Part shown: positions 9,045-18,125 of the stretch, piece by piece | How positions within the stretch are numbered: position 1 is the first letter of the stretch | Layout: every line of letters begins with the position of its first letter | From: Actinomycetes bacterium | GTDB lineage: Bacteria > Actinomycetota > Thermoleophilia > Solirubrobacterales > Solirubrobacteraceae | Direction: 5' to 3' | DNA length: 42,570 nt | Assembly: GCA_021810705.1 (NCBI GenBank) | Contig: JAJZID010000003.1 | Coordinates: 1-42,570 of the forward strand | Notes under the pieces: model-generated | Database searches by the model: none | The model's input: the letters and a program-made list of their open reading frames with translations, nothing else | Told to the model about the DNA's origin: nothing | Program-made: the position numbers and the translations under genes

Positions 9045-9953
9045 ATGGGCTTTCTGGATCGACGCGGTGAGCGGCCCCAGGGCCAGCCGGGCCAAGCGGG
9101 CCCGGCGCAGCCGGGAGAGTCGGCGTCCGTGGCTGCTCCCTACCACGCCGGCTCGCTCGAGGGCCTGCCGGAGTCAGGGCGCGAACGGCTCGAGCGGATG
9201 CGCCAGGACATCGCCCGGGGCTTCTTCACCAGTGACCTTTCCGTCAACGAGTTTCTGCTCGTCAAGGAGGCGGGGTTTGAGCCGCTTGGGCTGGTGCTCG
9301 GCAGCTCGATCTACCACATCGGCTTTCAGCAGGCGGCCTGGAACCAGAACATGGAGATGCGCGTGCTCACGCAGGCGATGTACCACGCCCGCGAGCTGGC
9401 GATGACGCGCATGGAAGAGGAGGCCGACCAGCTCGGGGCCGACGGGATCGTGGGCGTGCGGCTCACGATCGGTCGCTACGACTGGGGTGCTGACATGGCC
9501 GAGTTCATCGCGGTCGGCACCGCTGTGCGGCACGCCAGTGGCGAGCTTCAACGCGCCCCCAGCGGCCGGCCGTTCACCTCCGATCTGAGCGGTCAGGACT
9601 TCTCGACCCTGCTGCGCGCCGGCTACCGGCCCGTCGGGCTGGTGATGGGCAACTGCGTCTACCACGTCGCGCGCCAGGGCATGATGCAGTCGATGCGCAA
9701 CATCGGCCGCAACGTCGAGATGACCAACTTCACACAGGCGCTCTACGACGCCCGCGAGCTGGCGATGTCGCGCATGCAGTCGGAGGCCGAGTCCGTCCAG
9801 GCCGAGGGCCTCGTTGGCGTGCGGCTCAACCAGGCCTCGCACGGCTGGGGCTCGCACGTGATCGAGTTCATGGCGATCGCGACGGCGGTGATCGCCACCA
9901 AGGCTGACCACACGATCGAGCGTCCGGCACTGGTGCTGCCGCTCTCGGGCTGA
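9045..9953 (+). CDS. Tandem YbjQ/UPF0145-like domain protein
   Basis: Two copies: FFTSDLSVNEFLLVKEAGFEPLGLVLGSSIYHIG...ELAMTRMEEEADQLGADGIVGVRL and FTSDLSGQDFSTLLRAGYRPVGLVMGNCVYHVA...ELAMSRMQSEAESVQAEGLVGVRL. Confidence 0.78.
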   Translation: MGFLDRRGERPQGQPGQAGPAQPGESASVAAPYHAGSLEGLPESGRERLERMRQDIARGFFTSDLSVNEFLLVKEAGFEPLGLVLGSSIYHIGFQQAAWNQNMEMRVLTQAMYHARELAMTRMEEEADQLGADGIVGVRLTIGRYDWGADMAEFIAVGTAVRHASGELQRAPSGRPFTSDLSGQDFSTLLRAGYRPVGLVMGNCVYHVARQGMMQSMRNIGRNVEMTNFTQALYDARELAMSRMQSEAESVQAEGLVGVRLNQASHGWGSHVIEFMAIATAVIATKADHTIERPALVLPLSG

Positions 9954-9961
9954 GCGCGGCG

Positions 9962-10762
9962 ATGCCGGCGGACGTCCAGATCCGCGCGCAGGTCTACCGC
10001 GACCCGCGGCCCGCGCAGCTGTTTGACCGCTACCACGAGCGCGTGCGCCGCCGCCAGCCGCAGTGGCCCTACGAGCTTGTGCGGGTGATCACCGTCTGGA
10101 TCGCGATTGTGCTGTTCCGGACCGAGGGCTACGGTGCCGAGAACGTGCCCAACGGGCCCGTGATCGTTGCGCCCAACCACGCGTCGTTCCTGGACCACTT
10201 CATCACGGGCGCGTTCGTTCGCCGCCACATCCACTTCATGGCGAAGTCGCAGATGTTTGGTCGCCACCCGATGAGCTGGATCTACAGCCACGGCGGCGTC
10301 TTCCCGGTTCGCCGCGGCCACCGCGATGAGGAGGCGTTCAAAACGGCCTTCGCGGTGCTGGGGCGCGGCGGGGCGGTTGGCATGTATGTCGAGGGCGGGC
10401 GGTCGCGCAGCGGCAGGCTCGCCGAGCAGGGCAAGCCGGGAATCGGACGCCTGGCGCTCGAATCGGGCGCGACCGTGGTGCCGGTCGCGATCCTCGGCTC
10501 AAACCGGATCCGCAATTGGCGGCGGCTGCGCTTCACCAAGGTCGTGGTGCGCTACGGGCGGCCGCTGCGCTTCACGCCGGTGGCCAACCCGAGCCGCGAG
10601 GCGCAGCAGGCGGCGGCCGACGAGATCCTGGGCCGCATCCGTGCCCTGCACGCGGAGCTCGAGCAGGCGGGACCGGGTCGCGCTGCGGCCGTCGCGCGCG
10701 CGTCTGTGCTGCGCGAGCGCGTCGGCGGGTCAGCCGGCGTGGCGCGTGAGCTCGATCTGTAG
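9962..10762 (+). CDS. 1-acyl-sn-glycerol-3-phosphate acyltransferase (PlsC-like)
   Basis: APNHASFLDHF (NHxxxxD), FPVRRGHRDEEAF, GMYVEGGRSRSG. Confidence 0.9.
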   Translation: MPADVQIRAQVYRDPRPAQLFDRYHERVRRRQPQWPYELVRVITVWIAIVLFRTEGYGAENVPNGPVIVAPNHASFLDHFITGAFVRRHIHFMAKSQMFGRHPMSWIYSHGGVFPVRRGHRDEEAFKTAFAVLGRGGAVGMYVEGGRSRSGRLAEQGKPGIGRLALESGATVVPVAILGSNRIRNWRRLRFTKVVVRYGRPLRFTPVANPSREAQQAAADEILGRIRALHAELEQAGPGRAAAVARASVLRERVGGSAGVARELDL

Positions 10763-11665
10763 CGGACCCTGGTTGGTCTGTGCGTGCTCGACCTGCAGGG
10801 TCGAGTGCGTCAGGCCGAAACGGTCACGCAGCAGGGCGGCAAGCGCGCGGCGAGTCTCATGGCAATCCTGCTCTGGATCCACGATCACGTGCGCGGAGAT
10901 GGCGTTGAAGCCGGTGGTCACCTCCCAGACGTGCAGGTCGTGAATCTCGACGACGCCGGGATGCGCAGCCATCGCCACGCCGATCTCAGCCGGGCTCACG
11001 CCCTCCGGTGCCGCCTCCATCATCACGCGAACCGACGCCCTGATCAGCCGCTGTGCAGCGAAGAGCATGACCGCTGCGATCAGCAGTGAGGCGATTGCGT
11101 CGGCGCGGTAGGCGCCGCTCAGCAGGATCACCAGCGCCGCGGCGGCGGTCGCGGCAAAGCCGAACAGGTCGGTCAGGATGTGCTGGTAGGAGCCCTCGAC
11201 GTTGAGGCTGCGCCTTGCATGGTCATGCTGATGCGTATGCGTGTGAGCGCCGAGCACGCGCACCGCAACCAGGTTCACGGCGATTCCGGCGAGCGCCACG
11301 GCGAGCACCGGGGTGGCGTTCACGTGCACCGGGTTGATCAGGCGATGGATGGCGCCGTAGACGATCAGCAGCGCCAGCACCAGCAGGGTCAGACCGTTTG
11401 CGTTGGCGCTCAGGATCTCGGCGCGCCCGAGCCCGAAGGTCAGCGCCCCCCGGGCTGGTCGCGTGGCCAGCTGCGCTGCCACGAGCGCCATTGCGAGGGC
11501 TGCGGCGTCGGTGAGCATGTGCGCGGCATCAGACAGCAGCGCCAGTGACCCGGAGAGCAGGCCGACTGTCACCTCCAGGGCCATGAACGAGACGATCAGC
11601 GCCAGCGTGAGCTTCAACTGGCGCGCCTGCGCCGCATTGTGGCTGTGCTGGTGGTCGCTGTTCAC
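10730..11665 (-). CDS. Cation diffusion facilitator (CzcD/ZitB-like) efflux transporter
   Basis: SGSLALLSDAAHMLTDAAAL, His-rich loop HTHTHQHDHA, HILTDLFG; GTG 11665 with TACGAT-N7 upstream. Confidence 0.92.
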   Translation of the reverse strand: MNSDHQHSHNAAQARQLKLTLALIVSFMALEVTVGLLSGSLALLSDAAHMLTDAAALAMALVAAQLATRPARGALTFGLGRAEILSANANGLTLLVLALLIVYGAIHRLINPVHVNATPVLAVALAGIAVNLVAVRVLGAHTHTHQHDHARRSLNVEGSYQHILTDLFGFAATAAAALVILLSGAYRADAIASLLIAAVMLFAAQRLIRASVRVMMEAAPEGVSPAEIGVAMAAHPGVVEIHDLHVWEVTTGFNAISAHVIVDPEQDCHETRRALAALLRDRFGLTHSTLQVEHAQTNQGPLQIELTRHAG

Positions 11666-11735
11666 GCGATTGATCGTAGGAGCGTTGGGAGCGAGCGTTG
11701 GGCGCGGCGTCGCGGCCACGCAGGACTCCAGCCTG

Positions 11736-12281
11736 TCAGTTCAGCGACGGATCCTCCGGCATCCGCGCCACCAGCGCATAGCTGCCGCCCTTGCGCTCCA
11801 GCACCGTCTGCCAAAGCTGCTCGGGTGTGGGCGTGAACGCATCGCCGTAGTTGGCCGGTTCGAGGATCCAGTCGCCGCGATCGAGCTCGCCATCGAGCTG
11901 GCCCGGGCCCCAGCCCGAGTGCCCTGCGAAGACGCGGGCGCGACGCACCCGGGCCCCTGCCAGGTCGGCGGCGGCATCGCTTGAGAGCACGCCGACGCTC
12001 GCGAAGGCGATCAGTGCAGCGTCGTTGCGATCCTCGAAGTCGGCCAGCACGATCACCGCCGAACGATTGACGGGCCCGCCGATCAGCACCTCGTCGTCGG
12101 GGTCGGTCAGCGCCACCAGCTGCGGCACCGCCTCGCCGACCTTCGACTGGGACGGCCGGTTCAACACCAGCCCGAGCGCACCGTCCTCGGTGTGCTCCAC
12201 CACCAGCACGACGGCACGCCAGAAGTCAGGGTCCTTCAGCGTGGGACCGGCGATCAGGAGTTGGCCGCGCGCGGAGTCCAC
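11736..12281 (-). CDS. AlgH/YqgE family protein (UPF0301)
   Basis: GQLLIAGPTLKDPDFWRAVVLVVEHTEDGALGLVLNRPS, GHSGWGPGQLDGEL. Confidence 0.92.
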   Translation of the reverse strand: MDSARGQLLIAGPTLKDPDFWRAVVLVVEHTEDGALGLVLNRPSQSKVGEAVPQLVALTDPDDEVLIGGPVNRSAVIVLADFEDRNDAALIAFASVGVLSSDAAADLAGARVRRARVFAGHSGWGPGQLDGELDRGDWILEPANYGDAFTPTPEQLWQTVLERKGGSYALVARMPEDPSLN

Positions 12282-12333
12282 GCGTGGAATGTTGGCATGC
12301 TGTCGCGCTGGTCGTAGGCTGTTGGCTGAAGCT

Positions 12334-13122
12334 ATGGGCGAATACGGCACGTTGAGCTACGAGGTCTCGGCGGATGGGCTGGCGACGGTCGCGCTAGCCC
12401 AGCCTGAGACGCGCAACGCGCTCGCCCCCGAGCTGCTCGGGGAGCTGATTCAAGCGCTCGAGCGCGCCCGGGCCGATCAGGATGTTCGGGTGGTGGTGCT
12501 CGCCTCGACCCACCCGACGGTTTTCTCAAGCGGCGGCAACCTTGCGTCGTTCACGGCCGACGTGCCGCTGCTTCATCGGCACGAGGACAACGAGCGCTTC
12601 CCGGAGCTGTTCAGGCTGCTCGGCGAGCTCGGCAAGCCATCCATCTGCGCGGCGCGCGGTCACGTGCTCGCGGGAGCGCTCGGCCTGGCGCTGGCCTGCG
12701 ACCTGGTGATCGCCAGCGAAAATGCGACATTCGGGACGCCGGAGATCGGCGTCGGGCTGTTCCCGTTCATGGTCACCGCGCTGCTCTATCGCAACGTGCC
12801 GCGCAAGCGGGCGGCGGAGCTGATGCTGCTGGGCGAGCGGATCACGGCCGCGCAGGCGCAGGAGATCGGTATCGTCAACCGCGTTGTGCCCGACGTCGAG
12901 TTCGACCAGGCGGTGCATGACTGGGCCGGCCGGCTGGCGGCCCGCTCGCCGCTGATGCTGCGCATGGGCAAGGATGCGATGTTCCGCCAGCAGGACATGG
13001 CGCTGGCTGATGCGTTGGACTACCTGCGCGCGCAGTTGACGCTCGCCTTCGCCACCGAGGATGCGCGGGAGGGCGTGGCGGCGTTCTTCGAGAAGCGCGA
13101 CCCGCGCTGGCGCGGGCGCTGA
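12334..13122 (+). CDS. Enoyl-CoA hydratase/isomerase family protein
   Basis: VFSSGGNLASF, GHVLAGALGLALACDLVIASENATFGTPEIGVGLFP. Confidence 0.92.
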   Translation: MGEYGTLSYEVSADGLATVALAQPETRNALAPELLGELIQALERARADQDVRVVVLASTHPTVFSSGGNLASFTADVPLLHRHEDNERFPELFRLLGELGKPSICAARGHVLAGALGLALACDLVIASENATFGTPEIGVGLFPFMVTALLYRNVPRKRAAELMLLGERITAAQAQEIGIVNRVVPDVEFDQAVHDWAGRLAARSPLMLRMGKDAMFRQQDMALADALDYLRAQLTLAFATEDAREGVAAFFEKRDPRWRGR

Positions 13123-13153
13123 GTCGACTTGCGGCTTGGCCGGCTCCGAATGG

Positions 13154-13173
13154 CTGACTGACCAGTCAATCAG
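13154..13173. promoter_or_regulatory. Imperfect palindrome, putative TetR/FadR-type operator
   Basis: CTGACTGACCAGTCAATCAG directly upstream of -10-like TATCCT (13174-13179) and ATG 13186. Confidence 0.6.
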
Positions 13174-13185
13174 TATCCTCGGGGG

Positions 13186-14109
13186 ATGGCAACCATGGGC
13201 TCTGCCGTAGCCGCTCCGTCGGGCGCCGATGTCGGCGCCAAATTGCGCGTTGCTGCCGTGCAGCTCAACGCAACCGAGGACGTGGCGGCCAACCTGGAAC
13301 AGGCCGACCGGCTGGCGCGCCAGGCGGCGCGCGACGGCGCGGCCCTCGTGGTGTTGCCTGAGAAGTGGACTGTCCTCGGTCGCGGCGAGGTCATGCGGGA
13401 ATGCGCCCAGACGCTCGACGGCGAGGCGGTTCGCTGGGCACGAGCATTCGCGCGCGAGCACCAGATCGACCTGATCGCGGGCTCGTTCGTACACCGGCGT
13501 ACGGACGCCGCCAAGACGGCAAACACGAGTCTGCACATCGGCCCCGACGGCGAGATCCGCGCCAGCTACGACAAACTGCACATGTTCGACGTCGAGGTGG
13601 ACGGCACCCGTTATGCGGAGTCTGAGCACGAGGCGCCGGGAGCGTCCGTGGTGGTGACCCGGCTCGGGGCCGGGGCCGACCGACAGCCGGCGCCGGGCCA
13701 CCTGCTCGGTATGAGCATCTGCTACGACCTGCGCTTTCCCGAGCTCTACCGTGCGCTCAGCGAGCAAGGCGCCGAGATCCTGGCGGTTCCCTCGGCGTTC
13801 ACGCTCGCCACCACGCGGGACCACTGGGAGACGCTCCTGCGCGCCCGTGCGATCGAGAACCAGTGCTTCGTGATCGCCGCAAACCAGATCGGCCCACACC
13901 CGCCCGGCAACCGCTCAGGTGGGCGCAGCATGATCGTCGACCCGTGGGGGATTCCGCTGGCGGTCGCCCCAGACAGCCAGACGGTGATCCTCGCCGATCT
14001 GGACTTCGCCATGCTGGCCGATGTCCGTGCGCGCTTGCCGGCGCTGACCCACCGACGCGCCCCGGGGCTGTATGCGGCGCCCCAGGGCTTGGGTCGGCCT
14101 GCGCCGTGA
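13186..14109 (+). CDS. Carbon-nitrogen hydrolase (nitrilase superfamily)
   Basis: VVLPEKWTVLG (E), SYDKLHMFDVEV (K), LLGMSICYDLRFPELYRAL (C). Confidence 0.92.
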   Translation: MATMGSAVAAPSGADVGAKLRVAAVQLNATEDVAANLEQADRLARQAARDGAALVVLPEKWTVLGRGEVMRECAQTLDGEAVRWARAFAREHQIDLIAGSFVHRRTDAAKTANTSLHIGPDGEIRASYDKLHMFDVEVDGTRYAESEHEAPGASVVVTRLGAGADRQPAPGHLLGMSICYDLRFPELYRALSEQGAEILAVPSAFTLATTRDHWETLLRARAIENQCFVIAANQIGPHPPGNRSGGRSMIVDPWGIPLAVAPDSQTVILADLDFAMLADVRARLPALTHRRAPGLYAAPQGLGRPAP

Positions 14110-14696
14110 GCGCCACCGCCGACAAAAGGCGACTGATCCTGAACGCGGCTGTCCGCGTGTTCGCGCGGCAGGGCTTTCACACCTGTCGTGTCTCGGACAT
14201 CGCCGACGAGGCCGGTGTCGCCTACGGCTTGGTCTACCACTACTTTCCATCCAAGGAAACGATCCTTGACACGGTCTTTCTCGAGCGTTGGAACCTGATG
14301 CTCGCGACGATCGCCGAGGCGCAGGCGAGCGAGGCTCCGCCTCGCGAGCAGCTGCGTCGCATCGCTTCCTTCATCGTCGACTCCTACAGGCGTGACCCGG
14401 ACGTCATGAAGGTGATTGTGGTGGAGGTGACCCGGGCCGCGAACACCTTCGGTCGCACTCACGTGCAGCGGATCATGCAGGCCTACGAGGGCATCGCCCA
14501 GATCGTTGCGCAGGCACAGAGGGCCGGTGTGTTCCGCCGCGAGGTTGATGCGCTGTTTGCCGCGCAGGCGTTCTACGGCCTGGTTGAGCAGGTGCTGACC
14601 CAGTGGATCTTCAGCGGCGAGGAGATCCCCGAGGCCGAGTTCGACCACGTCAAGGCTGAGATCGTGGAGATGATCTGCGGCGGTCTCGGCGGGTGA
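14106..14696 (+). CDS. TetR-family transcriptional regulator (FadR-like)
   Basis: GTG overlaps nitrilase stop; ILNAAVRVFARQGFHTCRVSDIADEAGVAYGLVYHYFPSKETIL. Confidence 0.92.
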   Translation: MSATADKRRLILNAAVRVFARQGFHTCRVSDIADEAGVAYGLVYHYFPSKETILDTVFLERWNLMLATIAEAQASEAPPREQLRRIASFIVDSYRRDPDVMKVIVVEVTRAANTFGRTHVQRIMQAYEGIAQIVAQAQRAGVFRREVDALFAAQAFYGLVEQVLTQWIFSGEEIPEAEFDHVKAEIVEMICGGLGG

Positions 14697-14726
14697 GCGG
14701 CCCCGGATCTGGTTGAATCACTGCAA

Positions 14727-14864
14727 ATGAAGGAGAGCCCATTGGTAAAGCGACTCATGTGGTCGGGCCTGCTGGCCGGCGTCGGCGCGCTCACGAACCT
14801 TGTCGCAACACGTCTGGCCGCCGTGATCTGGAAGCGGGTCTTCGACGAAGACCCACCGGAGTGA
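14727..14864 (+). CDS. Small membrane protein (45 aa), absent from ORF track
   Basis: MKESPLVKRLMWSGLLAGVGALTNLVATRLAAVIWKRVFDEDPPE; stop overlaps next GTG. Confidence 0.6.
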   Translation: MKESPLVKRLMWSGLLAGVGALTNLVATRLAAVIWKRVFDEDPPE

Positions 14865-15181
14865 CCACGGTGACCGAAGCGCAGCCTGGCTCGGTAGATT
14901 CGCAACGCGCGCGTCGTCCGCACTCCCTCCGGAAGCCTGCGGCTGGCGCGGATGCTGGCGAAACCATCCAGGCTCCCGCTGAGGCCGCAGGCGCCGGCGC
15001 AGGCGATCGCCCGGCGGTGGCGGCGCCGGACGCTGCCTCGCCCCTCAACGACCTGCTCAAGCGTCTCGGGCTCGCCCAGGCTGAAGCGCTGGTCCGCCGT
15101 CGGCCGGAGGTCGGCCTCGGCATAGCTTTTGCGGGCGGGCTTCTCGCTGCGACTATTCTCAAGCGTCTTGGCCGCAGATAA
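14861..15181 (+). CDS. Hypothetical protein with C-terminal TM segment (106 aa)
   Basis: In-frame GTG 14861 overlapping previous stop; Ala/Pro-rich then PEVGLGIAFAGGLLAATILKRLGRR. Confidence 0.6.
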   Translation: MTTVTEAQPGSVDSQRARRPHSLRKPAAGADAGETIQAPAEAAGAGAGDRPAVAAPDAASPLNDLLKRLGLAQAEALVRRRPEVGLGIAFAGGLLAATILKRLGRR

Positions 15182-15584
15182 CGAACAGCAGGACAGCATC
15201 GCGGGTGCCATCACCCAGGTCTCCGAGAGCCTTGGGATGCTCGTCCACGACGAGATCGAGCTCGCCAAGGCAGAGGTCGGTCAGAAGATCTCGAGCATCG
15301 CCCGTGGCTCCGCGGCGGTCGCCGCAGGTGCTGTGTTCGGCGTCTTCGCAGTGATCACGGCGCTGCTCACCATTGCCTGGGCGCTGGATACGATTCTGGT
15401 CAGCAACGTGGGCGATGTCTGGATCGGCTTCTTCATCGTGACGGTCGTGCTGGTCGTGCTCGCCGTGCTCTCGTTCCTCTTTGCCTGGCGCAAGCTGCGT
15501 GTTGGAGCGCCGACCCCGACGATGGCGATAGACGAGGCCCGGAAGATCCGCGAGACGGTCTCCGCCTCGGCCACCAAGAGCTGA
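15168..15584 (+). CDS. Phage-holin-family (Holin_3-like) membrane protein
   Basis: LVHDEIELAKAEVGQKISSIARGSAAVAAGAVFGVFAVITALLTIAWAL; probable TTG start at 15168. Confidence 0.75.
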   Translation: MAADNEQQDSIAGAITQVSESLGMLVHDEIELAKAEVGQKISSIARGSAAVAAGAVFGVFAVITALLTIAWALDTILVSNVGDVWIGFFIVTVVLVVLAVLSFLFAWRKLRVGAPTPTMAIDEARKIRETVSASATKS

Positions 15585-15599
15585 CGGCGCACGGCAGGA

Positions 15600-15835
15600 T
15601 GGCGACTCGCACACCCGATGAGATCCGCGCCTCGATCGAGCGCAACCGCCAAGAGCTCGGTAACTCGCTGGTTCTGCTGCGCGACGAGGTGGGCCAGCTG
15701 ACCGACTGGCGAGCTCAGCTGCGCCGCAACGAGCGGAGCCTGCAGATCGCCGCCGCGGCCGCCGGGTTCGTGTTCGCCGGCGGCGTCGGCGGCGCGCTCG
15801 GAGCTGTGCTGCGTCGCGGTCGCCGACGGCGCTGA
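15600..15835 (+). CDS. DUF3618-like small protein
   Basis: RTPDEIRASIERNRQELGNSLVLLRDEVGQLTDWR plus glycine-rich TM. Confidence 0.8.
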
Positions 15836-15852
15836 GGTCGGGCTCGCCGACC
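15836..15852. terminator. Short inverted repeat between convergent genes
   Basis: GGTCGG-GCTCG-CCGACC immediately after the DUF3618-like stop. Confidence 0.45.
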
Positions 15853-15891
15853 GCGCCCCGCCGGACGGCGCCAACCCGATCTCTGGCGGCG

Positions 15892-16746
15892 CTAGCGCAG
15901 CAGCGAACGCTGGGTGGCACCGATGCCCAGAAGCCCCGGACCGATGTGGGCGCCGATCACCGGCCCGATCTCCGAGACGAACACGGGCTCGCAACCGAAC
16001 ACGCCACGGCAGCGTTCCACCAGGTCGCTGGCCGCCTCGGGTGCGTGCGTATGCTGCACAACCCAGCCGTCGCGTCCGTTGCCAGCCAGCTGCTCGGCCA
16101 ACGCAACCAGGCGCTCGAACGCGCGTCGGCTGGTGCGCACCCGCTCGACGGCCGTGATCTCCGAGTTCAGTGACAGGATCGGCTTGATCTTCAGCGCCGA
16201 GCCCAGCAGCGCCTGAGCGCCACCGATGCGCCCACCGCGGCGCAGGTACTCGAGTGTGTCCAGGGCGAAGAGAAAATCGAGCGAAGCTCGGGCCGCCTGC
16301 GCGCGCGCGAGCACCGCGGCCGGCTCAGCGCCTGCGCCGGCGGCCGCGGCCGCGGCCAGCAGCATCAGCCCCTGCGCGCCGCAGGCCGTGCCTGAGTCGA
16401 CCACGTGCACCAGGGCTGCCGCCTCGCCGAGCTGCGCGCGGGCTTGCTCGGCGCTGCGCACCGTTCCCGAGAGCCCACCGGAGAGGTGGATCGAGACGAT
16501 CTCATGGCCGTCTGCCACGAGCGGCTCGTAGACCGCCAGGAAGTCACCGATCGAGGGCTGTGAGGTGGTGGGCAGGTCGCCGCCCGCCGCCAGCCGCTCG
16601 TAGTAGGCGTCGTAGTCGGTGACCTCGCGCTCGGGTCGTGCGCCCGTGCTGCCATGCACGTAGAGGCTGACCTCGTGGATCCTGAGAGCCTCGACCTGCT
16701 CGCGCGGCAGGTAGTGGCAGGTGTCTGAAACCAGGGCTACGGGCAT
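15892..16746 (-). CDS. DegV family (fatty-acid-binding) protein
   Basis: VALVSDTCHYLP, TTSQPSIGDFLAVYEPLVADGHEIVSIHLSGGLSGTVRSAE. Confidence 0.92.
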   Translation of the reverse strand: MPVALVSDTCHYLPREQVEALRIHEVSLYVHGSTGARPEREVTDYDAYYERLAAGGDLPTTSQPSIGDFLAVYEPLVADGHEIVSIHLSGGLSGTVRSAEQARAQLGEAAALVHVVDSGTACGAQGLMLLAAAAAAGAGAEPAAVLARAQAARASLDFLFALDTLEYLRRGGRIGGAQALLGSALKIKPILSLNSEITAVERVRTSRRAFERLVALAEQLAGNGRDGWVVQHTHAPEAASDLVERCRGVFGCEPVFVSEIGPVIGAHIGPGLLGIGATQRSLLR

Positions 16747-16760
16747 GCGCCCGCCCGACC

Positions 16761-17171
16761 CTACAGCAGGTTCTCGATGCTCAGCGGCGCGGGCTCAGCC
16801 GCGCTGGCCGCGGCTGGCGCTTCCGCCATCGCTGTGCCGGCGGAGCCGCTGACGCCGAGCAGCCGCTGGAGCTCGCCCGTCTCGTGCATCTCCATGACGA
16901 TGTCACAGCCACCGACCAGCTCGCCGTCGATGAACAGCTGCGGGATCGTGGGCCAGCCGGACAGCGCCGAGAGCTCCTGGCGGATCCTCGGATCCGGGAG
17001 CACGTTGACGGCCGCAAACGGCGCCTCCAGGCTCTCAAGCACCGCCACGGTGCGTGCTGAGAAGCCGCACGCCGGCGCGTCCGGCGTGCCCTTCATGAAC
17101 AGGATCACCGGGTTCTCGGCGATCGCGCTCTTGAGCGCGTCGCGCATCTCGTTGGTGGCTGGGTCGCTCAT
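16761..17171 (-). CDS. Monothiol glutaredoxin (Grx4/GrxD-like)
   Basis: NPVILFMKGTPDAPACGFSARTVAVLE, WPTIPQLFIDGELVGGCDIVMEM. Confidence 0.93.
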   Translation of the reverse strand: MSDPATNEMRDALKSAIAENPVILFMKGTPDAPACGFSARTVAVLESLEAPFAAVNVLPDPRIRQELSALSGWPTIPQLFIDGELVGGCDIVMEMHETGELQRLLGVSGSAGTAMAEAPAAASAAEPAPLSIENLL

Positions 17172-17398
17172 CGATCCTCCGTTGCTGTGATCTTGAGGGA
17201 GAGGGCGTGGATGCGGTCGCCGAGCTCGGCGCCAAAGACGTCGTAGACGAGCTTGTGTTGGTCGATCCTGCTCAGGCCCGCGAAGGCTGGGCCTTCCACG
17301 GTCGCCTCGAAGTGATGCCCGTCGCCGCTGACCGCGGCGCGTGTGCCGGGGATCGCGGACTCGATCCTAACCTTGAGCTCGTCGGGTGAGACTGACAT
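17168..17398 (-). CDS. BolA family protein
   Basis: MSVSPDELKVRIESAIPGTRAAVSGDGHHFEATVEGPAFAGLSRIDQHKLVYDVFGAELGDRIHALSLKI; ATG at 17398. Confidence 0.92.
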   Translation of the reverse strand: MSVSPDELKVRIESAIPGTRAAVSGDGHHFEATVEGPAFAGLSRIDQHKLVYDVFGAELGDRIHALSLKITATEDR

Positions 17399-17446
17399 GC
17401 TCTCTAGCGTAGCGGCCACGCAGGCCGAGGCTATACTCACTGAAGC

Positions 17447-17800
17447 ATGATCTCTCTCACTGACAATGGCGCTCTGAAAGTTCGCGAGTTTCTCTCCGCA
17501 CAGGCTGCCGTGGCCGAGACCGCAGGGCTGCGCGTGGGCGTGCGCGGTGGCGGTTGTTCCGGGTTTCAGTATGCGCTCGCCTTTGACGAGGAGCGCGACG
17601 GGGATACCGTGTTCGAGGACAAGGGGATCCGGCTGCTCGTCGACAACGCGAGCCTCCCGTACGTCCGCGGCTCGGTGATCGACTTCGTCGACGGCCTGCA
17701 GGGGGCCGGCTTCAAGGTTGAGAACCCAAATGTCGTGGCCGCCTGCGGCTGTGGCTCCTCCTTCCGCGTGGCCGAAGAGCAAGAAGTCTCAGCCGTCTGA
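17447..17800 (+). CDS. HesB/IscA/ErpA-type iron-sulfur cluster insertion protein
   Basis: LRVGVRGGGCSGFQYALAFDE...NPNVVAACGCGSSF. Confidence 0.95.
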   Translation: MISLTDNGALKVREFLSAQAAVAETAGLRVGVRGGGCSGFQYALAFDEERDGDTVFEDKGIRLLVDNASLPYVRGSVIDFVDGLQGAGFKVENPNVVAACGCGSSFRVAEEQEVSAV

Positions 17801-17984
17801 CGGCGCTTTGCGGCCTGTCTCAAGGCGGACGCAGGCAGCGAGAGCGCGCCTGCTGAACCCGGCCGCCTGGCGGCTGCTGTTGTGCCCGCTGGATGGTTGC
17901 TCAGCGTGCACAGACTTTGGCGGTGGGCCATCATGATCGTCAAGCTCCGGCACGCGCTTGACCTGCCGTTCGCCTCGTGACGCC

Positions 17985-18003
17985 GGCCACCGGGCCGGTG
18001 GCC
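17985..18003. terminator. Hairpin between convergent ErpA-like and AlkA-like genes
   Basis: GGCCACCG-GGC-CGGTGGCC. Confidence 0.4.
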
Positions 18004-18125
18004 CGGGAGGAGAGCGCCAAGAGCGTGTGCCGATCCGCTGCGCCCGGGCCGGGTGGTGCGAGACTCCGCGGGTGTGTGGAGCAGTTCGGGTGGGTGAGCT
18101 GGCGCCAGGGGCGCAGCTGTGTGTC

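Noticed and set aside
12526-13899. 457-aa minus-strand ORF spanning enoyl-CoA hydratase and nitrilase genes
   Set aside because: Spans two well-supported genes in antisense; composition typical of GC-skewed shadow ORFs.
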